From DASRGL01 sp035651115 (GTDB taxonomy: Bacteria > Armatimonadota > Chthonomonadetes > Chthonomonadales > Chthonomonadaceae), in NCBI GenBank assembly GCA_035651115.1, contig DASRGL010000431.1, positions 1 to 64,000 on the forward strand: a DNA stretch of 64,000 nt. The letters are read 5' to 3'. The number at the start of each line of letters is the position of its first letter. The stretch's first letter is position 1. The translations under genes and the position numbers were made by a program. The notes under the pieces were generated by a model, which was not told the origin of the DNA, searched no databases, and was given only the letters and a program-made list of their open reading frames with translations. This document shows, in pieces, positions 57,110-64,000 of this stretch.

Positions 57110-58225
57110 TCAGAGCTTCCTGCGCACCTGATCCACGAAGACCGTCAGCACGATGACGCCGCCGAGGATGACCGGCTGCAAGGTATCCTTGATGCCGACG
57201 AGAACCAGGCCCGCCTGAATCACGGTGATGGTGAGCGCGCCCACCAGCGCGCCGATGATCGAACCCTGTCCCCCGCTCAGACTCGTGCCGCCGATGACGA
57301 CCGCCGCGATCGCGTCGAGTTCTGCTCCGGTTCCCGCGTTCGTGTCCGCGACGCCGAACTTGGCCGTGACCAGCACGGCTCCGATGCCCGCCGCCAGCCC
57401 GGAGAGCATGTAGGCCAGCGTCTTGTAACCGGCCACGTTGACGCCGGTGAGCCGGGACGCCTGCTCGTTGCCGCCGATAGCCAGGATATAGCGGCCCGCA
57501 CGGGTGCGAGTGAGCAGGAGCGCGCCCGCCACGACGACCGCGAAGGTGATGAGCAGCAGAGGCGTCCCCTGTCCCAGCGCCAGGAAGCGCGGCACACGGG
57601 CCGGAACGCTGCTGCCGTCCGTCGCATAGAGAGTCAGGCCGCGCGCCGCACTCATCATGCCGAGCGTCATCACGAACGAGGGAACGCGCCCGACCGACAC
57701 GATACCGCCGTTGACCAGCCCGCACGCCACCCCTACCAGCAGCGCGACCAGGATCGCGCCCTCGACCTTGACGCCGCCCGCCAGCCCTTTCGCCGCCGCG
57801 AATCCGCCGACCCCCTCCGCAAGAAGAAACACGCTTATGAGGATACTCGTTCGCGTTCGGGAGGGCAGCGCCCGAAGGCGGGGCGCGACCAGCCAGGCGA
57901 TCAGCGCCGCGCCAGGCAAGGCGACCACGAACGCCATCCAGCCGGGCAGCGTGCCGTAGAGCGCCATCGCCAGGCTGACTCCAGAAAGCGCCAGCACCGA
58001 GCCGACGGAGAGATCAATGCCCGCCGTCAGAATGACGAACGACATGCCGACCGCCAGCACGATGTTTCGCGCCGACTGCTGCAGCACGTTGGGCAGATAA
58101 CTCTGTGTCCAGAAGGTCTGGCGGAAATCCGCGCGCAGCGAGAAGAGCGCGCAGACCAGCGCCAGCATCAGCCAGGGACGCAGAGAACCGGACAGCGCCC
58201 GCCATACGCTCCGGCCCTCTCTCAC
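57110..58225 (-). CDS. RbsC-type sugar/nucleoside ABC transporter permease
   Basis: A 371-residue membrane protein with about ten helices and the BPD_transp_2 signature (NIVLAVGMSFVILTAGIDLS, then AIAAVVIGGTSLSGGQGSII near the EAA-like loop). It fits permeases for ribose, other sugars or nucleosides. GTG 58225 overlaps the stop of the nucleoside hydrolase gene by 4 nt, so the two are coupled. No ATPase or periplasmic binding protein gene is adjacent. Confidence 0.87.
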   Translation of the reverse strand: MREGRSVWRALSGSLRPWLMLALVCALFSLRADFRQTFWTQSYLPNVLQQSARNIVLAVGMSFVILTAGIDLSVGSVLALSGVSLAMALYGTLPGWMAFVVALPGAALIAWLVAPRLRALPSRTRTSILISVFLLAEGVGGFAAAKGLAGGVKVEGAILVALLVGVACGLVNGGIVSVGRVPSFVMTLGMMSAARGLTLYATDGSSVPARVPRFLALGQGTPLLLITFAVVVAGALLLTRTRAGRYILAIGGNEQASRLTGVNVAGYKTLAYMLSGLAAGIGAVLVTAKFGVADTNAGTGAELDAIAAVVIGGTSLSGGQGSIIGALVGALTITVIQAGLVLVGIKDTLQPVILGGVIVLTVFVDQVRRKL

Positions 58226-59190
58226 TGCGCCTGTTCCGCCTGCGCGCGTTCCAGCTTCCGCGTGAAGTCGTCCCACAGGCGGGCCGTATCGAGGGAGACG
58301 ATCCAGGTGATCGCGCGGGCCGGTTGTGCGGTTTCGGTGGGAAGGATGAGATGCATGGCGTCGTCCAGCGTGGGGCGAGGATGCGCCTCGGTTCGGGTCA
58401 GGCCGAGCAGATGCGCCGTCACGACCTCGTCCCAGACCGGCCAGAAGCCTTCCGCCAGCAGGCCGGGATGCTTCTCCATCCAGTCCGTGAAGATGTGCGC
58501 GAGATAGCGGCCCGCTTTGCCGCGCTGCGCAAACAGCGCATTGGCCTTCGCCGGGGTCATGCGCAGATCGCGCTTGCAGACGGCCTGATCGCCGACCGTG
58601 ATCGGTGCGCGGGATTCGAGCAGGACCTGCCACGCCTTCGGATCGTTCTTGATATTCCATTCGTCGCCGCCGTCCGGCCAGCGATAGAAGCCCATCGCGA
58701 CGATCTCGATGCGGTCGCCGAGCGTCGGGTCGGTCAGCAGCGCGGAGGCCAGATCGGTCGCCGCGCCGATGACCAGCACCGCCAGGCGATGAGAAGCGGA
58801 GAACCGCCGGGACTGCTGCAAGAGGAGATCCACGCCCGCGTTCGGCAGCGGCTTTGCCTTCTCCGCCAGCGCGACGCTGGAGCCGGCGATGACCGGCGGA
58901 GCGTGCTTGAGGGGCAGGTTTGCCAGCACCTCGCGGGCTGTGCGCGCGGTGAACTCGGCGGCGGGCGCAGGCAGGCCGAGCGCATGGGTCGTGACGACGC
59001 CGCGCAGTTCGATCTCCGGCGAAAGGGCCAGATGCGCCAGCGCCCACTGATCGTCCATGTCCGTGCCGCAGTCCGTCGTCAGCACGACCGCCCGCCGCGT
59101 CGAAGCCCCAGACTCGGCGCTTTCCGCCGCTGCCGCCTGCGTCATTCCCAACCCGACCAGGAGACTCAAACCGACCGCTGCCCAATACAT
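58222..59190 (-). CDS. Exported inosine/uridine-preferring nucleoside hydrolase-like protein
   Basis: A 322-residue protein with a signal peptide (MYWAAVGLSLLVGLGMTQAA, cleavage near AAA-E). The mature N-terminus has LTTDCGTDMDDQWALAHLAL, the variant of the DTDPGxDDA metal site (two Asp kept). LAVLVIGAATDLASAL matches the family's GPLTNLA block. This looks like the secreted nucleoside-hydrolase-like branch. ATG 59190 is chosen for the signal peptide. Overlaps the permease start; together they may cleave nucleosides outside and import sugar or base. Confidence 0.8.
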   Translation of the reverse strand: MYWAAVGLSLLVGLGMTQAAAAESAESGASTRRAVVLTTDCGTDMDDQWALAHLALSPEIELRGVVTTHALGLPAPAAEFTARTAREVLANLPLKHAPPVIAGSSVALAEKAKPLPNAGVDLLLQQSRRFSASHRLAVLVIGAATDLASALLTDPTLGDRIEIVAMGFYRWPDGGDEWNIKNDPKAWQVLLESRAPITVGDQAVCKRDLRMTPAKANALFAQRGKAGRYLAHIFTDWMEKHPGLLAEGFWPVWDEVVTAHLLGLTRTEAHPRPTLDDAMHLILPTETAQPARAITWIVSLDTARLWDDFTRKLERAQAEQAQ

Positions 59191-59276
59191 CGTCTGCCTC
59201 TTCTCCGCAATGCGTTCGGGCAGCAGTATAACAGAAATCCGAATCGGGCGCAAGCCCGGCAGAAGGTCATTTTCCT

Positions 59277-59339
59277 GCCTTTCCCGTCCGCGAGGACGGT
59301 TGGCGCGCAGCGCCTTCCAGACGGGTATTTCAATGCCCG
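59277..59339 (-). repeat. Multi-hairpin repeat element, half unit D
   Basis: Read on the minus strand: an outer CGGG...CCCG hairpin (59339-59322), GTCTGGAAGGCGCTGCGCGC, CAA, then CCGTCC/GGACGG with a TCGC loop (59299-59284). It equals the left module of copies A to C. It ends 7 bp before the ATG at 59346. Confidence 0.7.
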
Positions 59340-59345
59340 ACTCCA

Positions 59346-61421
59346 ATGCAGGGCAGGGATTTGCCGCCTGCGCCGCGAAGAAAGAGACGGCATCTCCACG
59401 CCGACACAGGAGCGAAAGCCGCCTTGCCGCACCCCTCTACAAAACGCGCCGTTTCCACCACCCCTGCGGAACCGCAGGCGCAAAGCGCCGCTACCGCGCT
59501 GCAAGCCGCCCCGCGCCCGATCTCGCTGCGCTCCGTCCTGATCGCTCTGGCGCTCATTCCGCCCAACATTCTCTGGGTCGTGCTGATGGAGCGGACGGAC
59601 GGGCGCGCGTTCAGCACCACGATCTCGCTCTTCTTCACGGCGGTCTTCTCGCTGCTCCTGCTGACGGCGGGCAACCGCCTGCTGCGCCGGTTCCTGCCCC
59701 ACCGCGCGCTGCGGCAGGGCGAGCTTCTGACCATCTTCAGCATGGTCTCCATTGCAACGGCGATGGCGGGCGTGGACTTCCTGTCCCCGCTCCTCACCTT
59801 AATGGGCCATGCGGCCTGGTTCGCCACGCCGGAGAACGGCTGGCAGAAGTTTCTGAAAGACCTTCCTGCCTGGCTCACCGTTCAGGATAAAGACGCGCTC
59901 AAGGGCTACTATCTGGGCCACTCCAGCCTCTATCGCGCGGAAGCCCTGCGCGCCTGGCTGCCCCCCGCGCTCTGGTGGACGCTCTTCATCATGGTCTTGC
60001 TGTGGGTGATGGCCTGCCTGACGACCATCGTCCGGGCGCAGTGGACAGAGAAGGAGCGACTGACCTATCCCATCGTGCAGTTGCCGCTCGCCCTGACTGC
60101 CGAAGACGGCGGGCTGTTCCGCTCCCGGCTCTTCTGGATGGGCTTCGCACTGGCGGGCGGGCTGAACCTGGTCAACGGCCTGCACTTCCTGATCCCGTCC
60201 ATTCCCGCGATGACCTTCAACGGCTTCAACGCCGCCGAGTGGTTCCCATCGCGCCCCTGGAACGCCATCGGCTGGACGCCCCTGGCGATCTTCCCCTTCG
60301 TCGTGGGACTGGGCTATCTGCTCCCGGTAGACCTGCTCTTCTCCTGCTGGTTTTTCTTCCTCTTCTGGCGTCTGGAGAAGGTGGCGGCCAGCGCATTGGG
60401 ATACATGGCGGAGCAGCCGGAATTTCCCTATATTGACGAACAGATGCTCGGCGGCTACATGGCGATCTGCGTCTTCGCGCTCTGGACGGCGCGGCATCAC
60501 CTGCGGGAGGTCTGGAAGAGGGCGCAGGGAAAGGACTCCGAGGTTTCGGATGAGCGGGAGCCGATGCGCTTCCGCACGGCGGTCTTCGGCGCGCTTGGCG
60601 GCTTCCTCTTCCTGGTCGGCTTTTCCTATGTTGCCGGGCTGCCGCTCTGGCTGGCCGTGATCTTCTTCCTCATCTACTTCGCTATCGCCATTGCCGTCAC
60701 CCGAATGCGCGCCGAACTCGGCCCGCCGACGCACGACCTGCACCATATCGGCCCGAACATCACGCTCTACACCATCATCGGCTCCAAGAACCTGGACGGC
60801 CCCACGCTCGGCGTCTTCACGCTGTACAACTGGTTCAACCGGGCCTATCGCTGCCATCCGATGCCGCACCAGTTGGAAGGGCTGAAGATGGCGCAGGTCA
60901 GCCGGACGGCCTCGCGCGGCCTGCTGGCGGCGATGCAGTTGGCGGCGCTGGCGGGAGTCGTCGCGACCTTCTGGGTGACGCTGCACGTCTCCTATCATCT
61001 CGGCGCGGCGGCGCGCATTCACGGCTGGTCGTCGCTCGGCTTCGGCAACGAGGGCTACGGCAGGCTGTCCACCTGGCTCTCTTCGCCCACCGATCCGAAC
61101 CGTCCGGCCATCACCGCGATGGGGGTCGGCTTTCTGATTGCGACCGGCCTGATCCTGATCAAGATGAACGTCTACGGCTGGCCGTTCCACGCACTCGGCT
61201 TCTCTATCTCCGGCGGCTGGTCTATGATGTGGGCGTGGCTGAGCCTGTGCGTCGCCTGGGCGCTGAAAGCCCTCATCCTGCGCTATAGCGGCCTGCGCGG
61301 GTATCGCTCCGGCCTACCCTTCTTCTTCGGGGTCATCCTGGGGGACTTCCTCATCGGCGGCATCTGGACGCTGCTCGGCCTGCTCTTCGACATGTCCATC
61401 TACAGCCTGTGGAGTGGGTAA
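59346..61421 (+). CDS. DUF6785-like polytopic membrane protein
   Basis: Up to 691 residues with about 14 hydrophobic helices (PISLRSVLIALALIPPNILW is the first; others include TISLFFTAVFSLLLLTAG and ALWWTLFIMVLLWVMACLTT). Conserved-looking loops: WTEKERLTYPIVQLPLALT, RMRAELGPPTHDLHHIGPN, KMNVYGWPFHALGFSISGGW. I associate it with the DUF6785/DUF6784 proteins of Armatimonadota and Planctomycetes, which resemble oligopeptide (OPT) transporters; the role is unproven. The first 40 residues are Arg/Ala/Pro-rich and may be leader: the true start could be downstream (the first helix begins about residue 57). Confidence 0.72.
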   Translation: MQGRDLPPAPRRKRRHLHADTGAKAALPHPSTKRAVSTTPAEPQAQSAATALQAAPRPISLRSVLIALALIPPNILWVVLMERTDGRAFSTTISLFFTAVFSLLLLTAGNRLLRRFLPHRALRQGELLTIFSMVSIATAMAGVDFLSPLLTLMGHAAWFATPENGWQKFLKDLPAWLTVQDKDALKGYYLGHSSLYRAEALRAWLPPALWWTLFIMVLLWVMACLTTIVRAQWTEKERLTYPIVQLPLALTAEDGGLFRSRLFWMGFALAGGLNLVNGLHFLIPSIPAMTFNGFNAAEWFPSRPWNAIGWTPLAIFPFVVGLGYLLPVDLLFSCWFFFLFWRLEKVAASALGYMAEQPEFPYIDEQMLGGYMAICVFALWTARHHLREVWKRAQGKDSEVSDEREPMRFRTAVFGALGGFLFLVGFSYVAGLPLWLAVIFFLIYFAIAIAVTRMRAELGPPTHDLHHIGPNITLYTIIGSKNLDGPTLGVFTLYNWFNRAYRCHPMPHQLEGLKMAQVSRTASRGLLAAMQLAALAGVVATFWVTLHVSYHLGAAARIHGWSSLGFGNEGYGRLSTWLSSPTDPNRPAITAMGVGFLIATGLILIKMNVYGWPFHALGFSISGGWSMMWAWLSLCVAWALKALILRYSGLRGYRSGLPFFFGVILGDFLIGGIWTLLGLLFDMSIYSLWSG

Positions 61422-61428
61422 TCAAGAC

Positions 61429-61446
61429 GCGGCCTGAAAAGGCCGC
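61429..61446. terminator. Short terminator hairpin
   Basis: GCGGCCT / AGGCCGC with a GAAA tetraloop, between the DUF6785-like gene and the convergent BON gene. Confidence 0.5.
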
Positions 61447-61473
61447 GCGCCAATCCTTCAGACGGAGATAAGC

Positions 61474-62043
61474 CTACGAAATCGGCGTGGCGACAAGCTG
61501 CGCGTTCTCCGTATCGGGCGCGGCCTGGCGCGGCCTCTCGGCGACCTGCTCCGCCTGCCGCAGCATCTCCAGCGCCAGCAGCGCCTTCGGAACCCCCACG
61601 TACCCGGACACTTGATGGAACGCCTGCTCTATCGTCTCTGCCTCCTTCTGCGCGCCTTCCTCGTTGCGCATCTCGTCCGGCAGATGGAACTTGTAGATCA
61701 TCCAGAGCGCCCAGCGCATATAGTCCGCCTGGGCCAGCGCGTTCTTATCCGCCAGGTTCTCCCACGCCTCTTCCAGCCGCTCCAGAAACCGCTGCGTGAC
61801 CAGTTCGGCGCTATCGGCCTTCTGTCCGACCCCGCAGGTCAGTTCGTTCTGTACTCGCGATACGCCCTCCACGCGGCGCGCAATCGCCTCCGCCGCGCGA
61901 CACTCCTGCTCGGTATCCACATCCCCGGTCAGTGTGACCTGCCCGTTGTCTGCCGTCACGCCGATATCGAAAACGCCCACGCGCGGGTCGCGAATGAGCG
62001 CCATGTTCACTTTCGCCTTCAGAATGAGATCGGAGATCGCCAT
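61474..62043 (-). CDS. BON-domain protein
   Basis: A 189-residue protein. An N-terminal BON domain (about 1-72: LILKAKVNMALIRDPRVGVF, ADNGQVTLTGDVDTEQE, VEGVSRVQNELTCG) is followed by a helical region of about 90 residues and a disordered tail. There is no signal peptide, unlike OsmY. BON domains bind phospholipid or act as small contacts. ATG 62043 follows GAGGAACACGGG. Divergent from the Nramp-like gene with a 200-bp shared region. Confidence 0.78.
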   Translation of the reverse strand: MAISDLILKAKVNMALIRDPRVGVFDIGVTADNGQVTLTGDVDTEQECRAAEAIARRVEGVSRVQNELTCGVGQKADSAELVTQRFLERLEEAWENLADKNALAQADYMRWALWMIYKFHLPDEMRNEEGAQKEAETIEQAFHQVSGYVGVPKALLALEMLRQAEQVAERPRQAAPDTENAQLVATPIS

Positions 62044-62245
62044 CGCCCGTGTTCCTCCTGCGCCTTCTCTGGCTCTCGACGCCCTGCCGCGCCGAAGCAG
62101 GGAAGGTATTTGGGCATAAGACGCGGAGGGGTTCGGGATTGTTCCGGGTTCCGGCGCGAGGCAGGAAAGGCAGACGAGCGGAAACATTTCTGCCCGCTGC
62201 GCCGTCCTGTGTACAGCCTATACGCCTACTCAGGAGGATCTCTCT

Positions 62246-63511
62246 ATGACGGATACGACAACGGCAGCCCGGCCCGAAGCGCCCCCACGCCGCTCGCTGC
62301 GACAGTGGCTGCGGGTGATGGGGCCGGGCGTCATCACCGGCGCGGCAGGCGACGACCCGGCGGGCATCGGGACCTATTCGCAGGTCGGCGCGCAGAACGG
62401 GACGAGCCTGCTCTGGCTGATGCTCCTCGCCACTCCCATGCTTCAGGTGGTGCAGGTGACCTGCGCGAAGCTGGGCGTCGTCTCGAAGCAGGGGCTTTCC
62501 GGCATTCTGAAAGAACACTACGGCCTCAAAGTCGCCGCGATCGCCGCCGCGCTGACCGCCCTCGCCAACATCGCCACCATCGGCGCGGACATCGCCGGTA
62601 TCGGCGCGGCGTTTGAACTCCTCTTTCGCGTCAAATGGCAGTGGTTCGTCATCCCGGTCACGCTGGCGATCTGGTACTTTCAGGTCTACATGGATTACGG
62701 AGTCATTCGCAAGGCGCTGCTGCTGCTCGCGCTGACGCTTCTCACCTACATCCTCGCCGGGTTCATGGCAAAGCCGGACTGGGGAACGGTGCTGCGCGAT
62801 ACCTTCCTCCCCCATATCGAGATGAACCTGGCCTTCTTTTCTACCGCCGTCGGCCTGCTCGGCACGACCATCTCGCCCTATATGTACTACTTTCAGGCGG
62901 CGCAGGTCGTCGAGGAGAACACCCCGGTCAAGAAGCTGGATGATGTCACGGTGGACACGACGACAGGCATGATCTTTACCAACATCGTCTCCTACTTCAT
63001 CATCCTGGCGACTGCCGCCACGCTGCACATTCACGGCAAGCAGATCGAGACGGCGGCGGACGCGGCGCGGGCGCTGGAGCCGTTTGCCGGGGAAGCGGCA
63101 AAATACCTGTTCGCGGCGGGCATGATCGGCGCGGGGCTGCTGGCCGTGCCGGTGCTGGCCGCTTCGACGGCGGCGATGATCGGGGAGACAGCAGGCTGGC
63201 GCATCGGCCTCAACAAGAGCGTCACGCGGGCGCGCGGCTTCTATCTGGCCCTCAGCGTCGCGCTGCTCTTCGGCGCGGCTATCACGCTCTCCGGCATCCA
63301 CCCGATGAAGGCGCTGTTCTACAGCCAGATCCTCAGCGGCGTGGTCGCGCCGGCGCTGCTGTTCCTCATCTTCCGTCTGTCGCGCCGGGAAGAGGTGCTT
63401 GGGGAGCGGGTGAATACGCCGGTGCAGCAGGCCTGGGGCTGGCTGACCGTCGCGGTGATGGCCCTCTCGGTCGCGCTGATGGCCTGGGGCTGGATCACGG
63501 GGCAGAAGTAA
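62246..63511 (+). CDS. Nramp-related divalent metal transporter
   Basis: A 421-residue protein with about eleven helices. In helix 1 the canonical DPGN is GDDPAGIGTYSQ, and in helix 6 the usual MPH motif is GTTISPYMYYFQ. These are the key metal-ligand positions, so selectivity probably differs from Mn/Fe Nramp. The same DDPxGI/TTISPY pattern is common in a separate bacterial branch and in NRMT-type Mg transporters. Proton or metal coupling cannot be judged. RBS CAGGAGG. The 3' end overlaps the cyclase gene by 17 nt. Confidence 0.87.
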   Translation: MTDTTTAARPEAPPRRSLRQWLRVMGPGVITGAAGDDPAGIGTYSQVGAQNGTSLLWLMLLATPMLQVVQVTCAKLGVVSKQGLSGILKEHYGLKVAAIAAALTALANIATIGADIAGIGAAFELLFRVKWQWFVIPVTLAIWYFQVYMDYGVIRKALLLLALTLLTYILAGFMAKPDWGTVLRDTFLPHIEMNLAFFSTAVGLLGTTISPYMYYFQAAQVVEENTPVKKLDDVTVDTTTGMIFTNIVSYFIILATAATLHIHGKQIETAADAARALEPFAGEAAKYLFAAGMIGAGLLAVPVLAASTAAMIGETAGWRIGLNKSVTRARGFYLALSVALLFGAAITLSGIHPMKALFYSQILSGVVAPALLFLIFRLSRREEVLGERVNTPVQQAWGWLTVAVMALSVALMAWGWITGQK

Positions 63512-64000
63512 GTTCGAGGACGCGATACGGCCGCACGGGGGCGGAGATTCCCTTGACCTGCACGGGATCGCGCTGCTCCACGCGGAAGTCGCCGGAAGTC
63601 ACCGCGTGGACCGTCTCGCTGATGACCACCTCGCCGCCCGCCGCGATGCTTTGCAGCCGATGGCCGACGACGACGGCAAGGCCGAGCGCCGTATAGTTGA
63701 CCTGCGTATCGCCGCCCACCAGCCCCACGATGGCCTCGCCGTAGTGCAGGCCGAGGCCGATCTGAAGCGGCTGCCGCTCCTCCGATTGCAGTTCCTCGGT
63801 CACGCGGGCCGCCGCGTCGCGCATGGCGAGCGCGGCGCAGACGGCCCGCCGGACATCTTCGCGCGGTGATTCGCCGACGCGGAAGATCGCCATCAGGCCG
63901 TCGCCAGTGTATTTGTCCAGGATGCCGCCGTGCGCCGTCAGCACCTCGGTCAGCGCGGTCATGTACTTATTGATGACATAGACGACATCATCCGGTCGGT
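63495..64000 (-). CDS. Class III adenylate/guanylate cyclase domain, partial at window edge
   Basis: The C-terminal 167 residues of a longer minus-strand gene (frame open to the window end: RPDDVVYVINKYMTALTEVL). Cyclase catalytic blocks: GGILDKYTGDGLMAIF (metal Asp), IGLGLHYGEAIVGLVGG (second part), NYTALGLAVVVGHRLQSIAA (transition-state/N-x3-R-type), and EVVISETV. The first metal Asp and any sensor domain lie outside the window. Because the block TGDGLMAIF is present, catalysis is plausible. Overlaps the Nramp-like gene convergently by 17 nt. Confidence 0.87.
   Translation of the reverse strand, partial: RPDDVVYVINKYMTALTEVLTAHGGILDKYTGDGLMAIFRVGESPREDVRRAVCAALAMRDAAARVTEELQSEERQPLQIGLGLHYGEAIVGLVGGDTQVNYTALGLAVVVGHRLQSIAAGGEVVISETVHAVTSGDFRVEQRDPVQVKGISAPVRPYRVLELTSAP

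Noticed and set aside
57110..59185. A 691-residue reading frame across the permease and the nucleoside hydrolase region
   Set aside because: Only the distal 371 residues resemble protein (permease). The upstream part is Arg/Gly/Ala-rich shadow of the hydrolase gene in another frame.

Overview
This window is high-GC bacterial DNA that most resembles Armatimonadota (Chthonomonas/Fimbriimonas/Capsulimonas type). The main clue is two DUF1559 prepilins with a FPVFAQAREKAR-type N-terminus. Supporting clues are DUF1080 and DUF4380 proteins, a CehA/McbA metallohydrolase, a Gfo/Idh/MocA oxidoreductase next to a phytanoyl-CoA dioxygenase remnant, a DUF6785-like membrane protein and a rubredoxin-AhbA-AhbB fusion. 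The assignment is inferred from protein families; no marker gene was searched.

Layout. 1-1.1 kb: broken IS630-type transposase. 1.1-7.7 kb: NurA nuclease, siroheme decarboxylase fusion, pyrimidine-nucleoside phosphorylase, GAF histidine kinase, Crp/Fnr regulator. 7.9-12.5 kb: a large glycosidase whose 3' fifth has different base composition, and an orphan dihydrolipoamide acyltransferase. 12.5-14 kb: a prepilin plus a small lipoprotein. 14-18.6 kb: a 2-hydroxyacid dehydrogenase gene split by an amber codon, then SWIM and HEAT-repeat proteins. 18.7-22.4 kb: oxidoreductase, two small unknowns, hisS. 22.6-25.7 kb: an ECF cobalt/nickel importer (fused CbiM-CbiQ, His-tailed CbiO). 25.8-30 kb: GNAT, HemW, small ORFs, a LuxR-type HTH, a TIM-barrel isomerase. 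30.1-32.3 kb: a second prepilin, IS4 and IS256 remnants, tRNA-Met. 32.4-39.2 kb: DUF4380, hydroxyacyl-CoA dehydrogenase, selenium-binding protein, ferredoxin, DUF1080 and a truncated multi-cluster Fe-S protein. 39.4-46 kb: a tight five-gene carbohydrate operon. 46-53 kb: CoaX, sugar-ABC ATPase, GlsB-like protein, phosphosugar isomerase, CehA/McbA protein. 53-55.5 kb: gene-poor. 55.5-64 kb: uronate-isomerase-like amidohydrolase, nucleoside hydrolase plus permease, DUF6785-like protein, BON protein, Nramp-like transporter and a class III cyclase that runs off the window end.

The strongest unusual signals are not single genes. (1) GC-rich palindromic elements are dispersed between genes and also sit in frame inside at least four unrelated enzymes, where they encode extra linker peptides. 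(2) A second repeat family consists of 60-190 bp multi-hairpin units, often inverted pairs, with compensatory stem changes between copies. (3) Both prepilin genes carry TTAAN direct repeats at 11-bp period just upstream of their -10 boxes, suggesting a common OmpR/PhoB-type regulator. No CRISPR array, rRNA or phage module was seen. All G+C statements are by eye.
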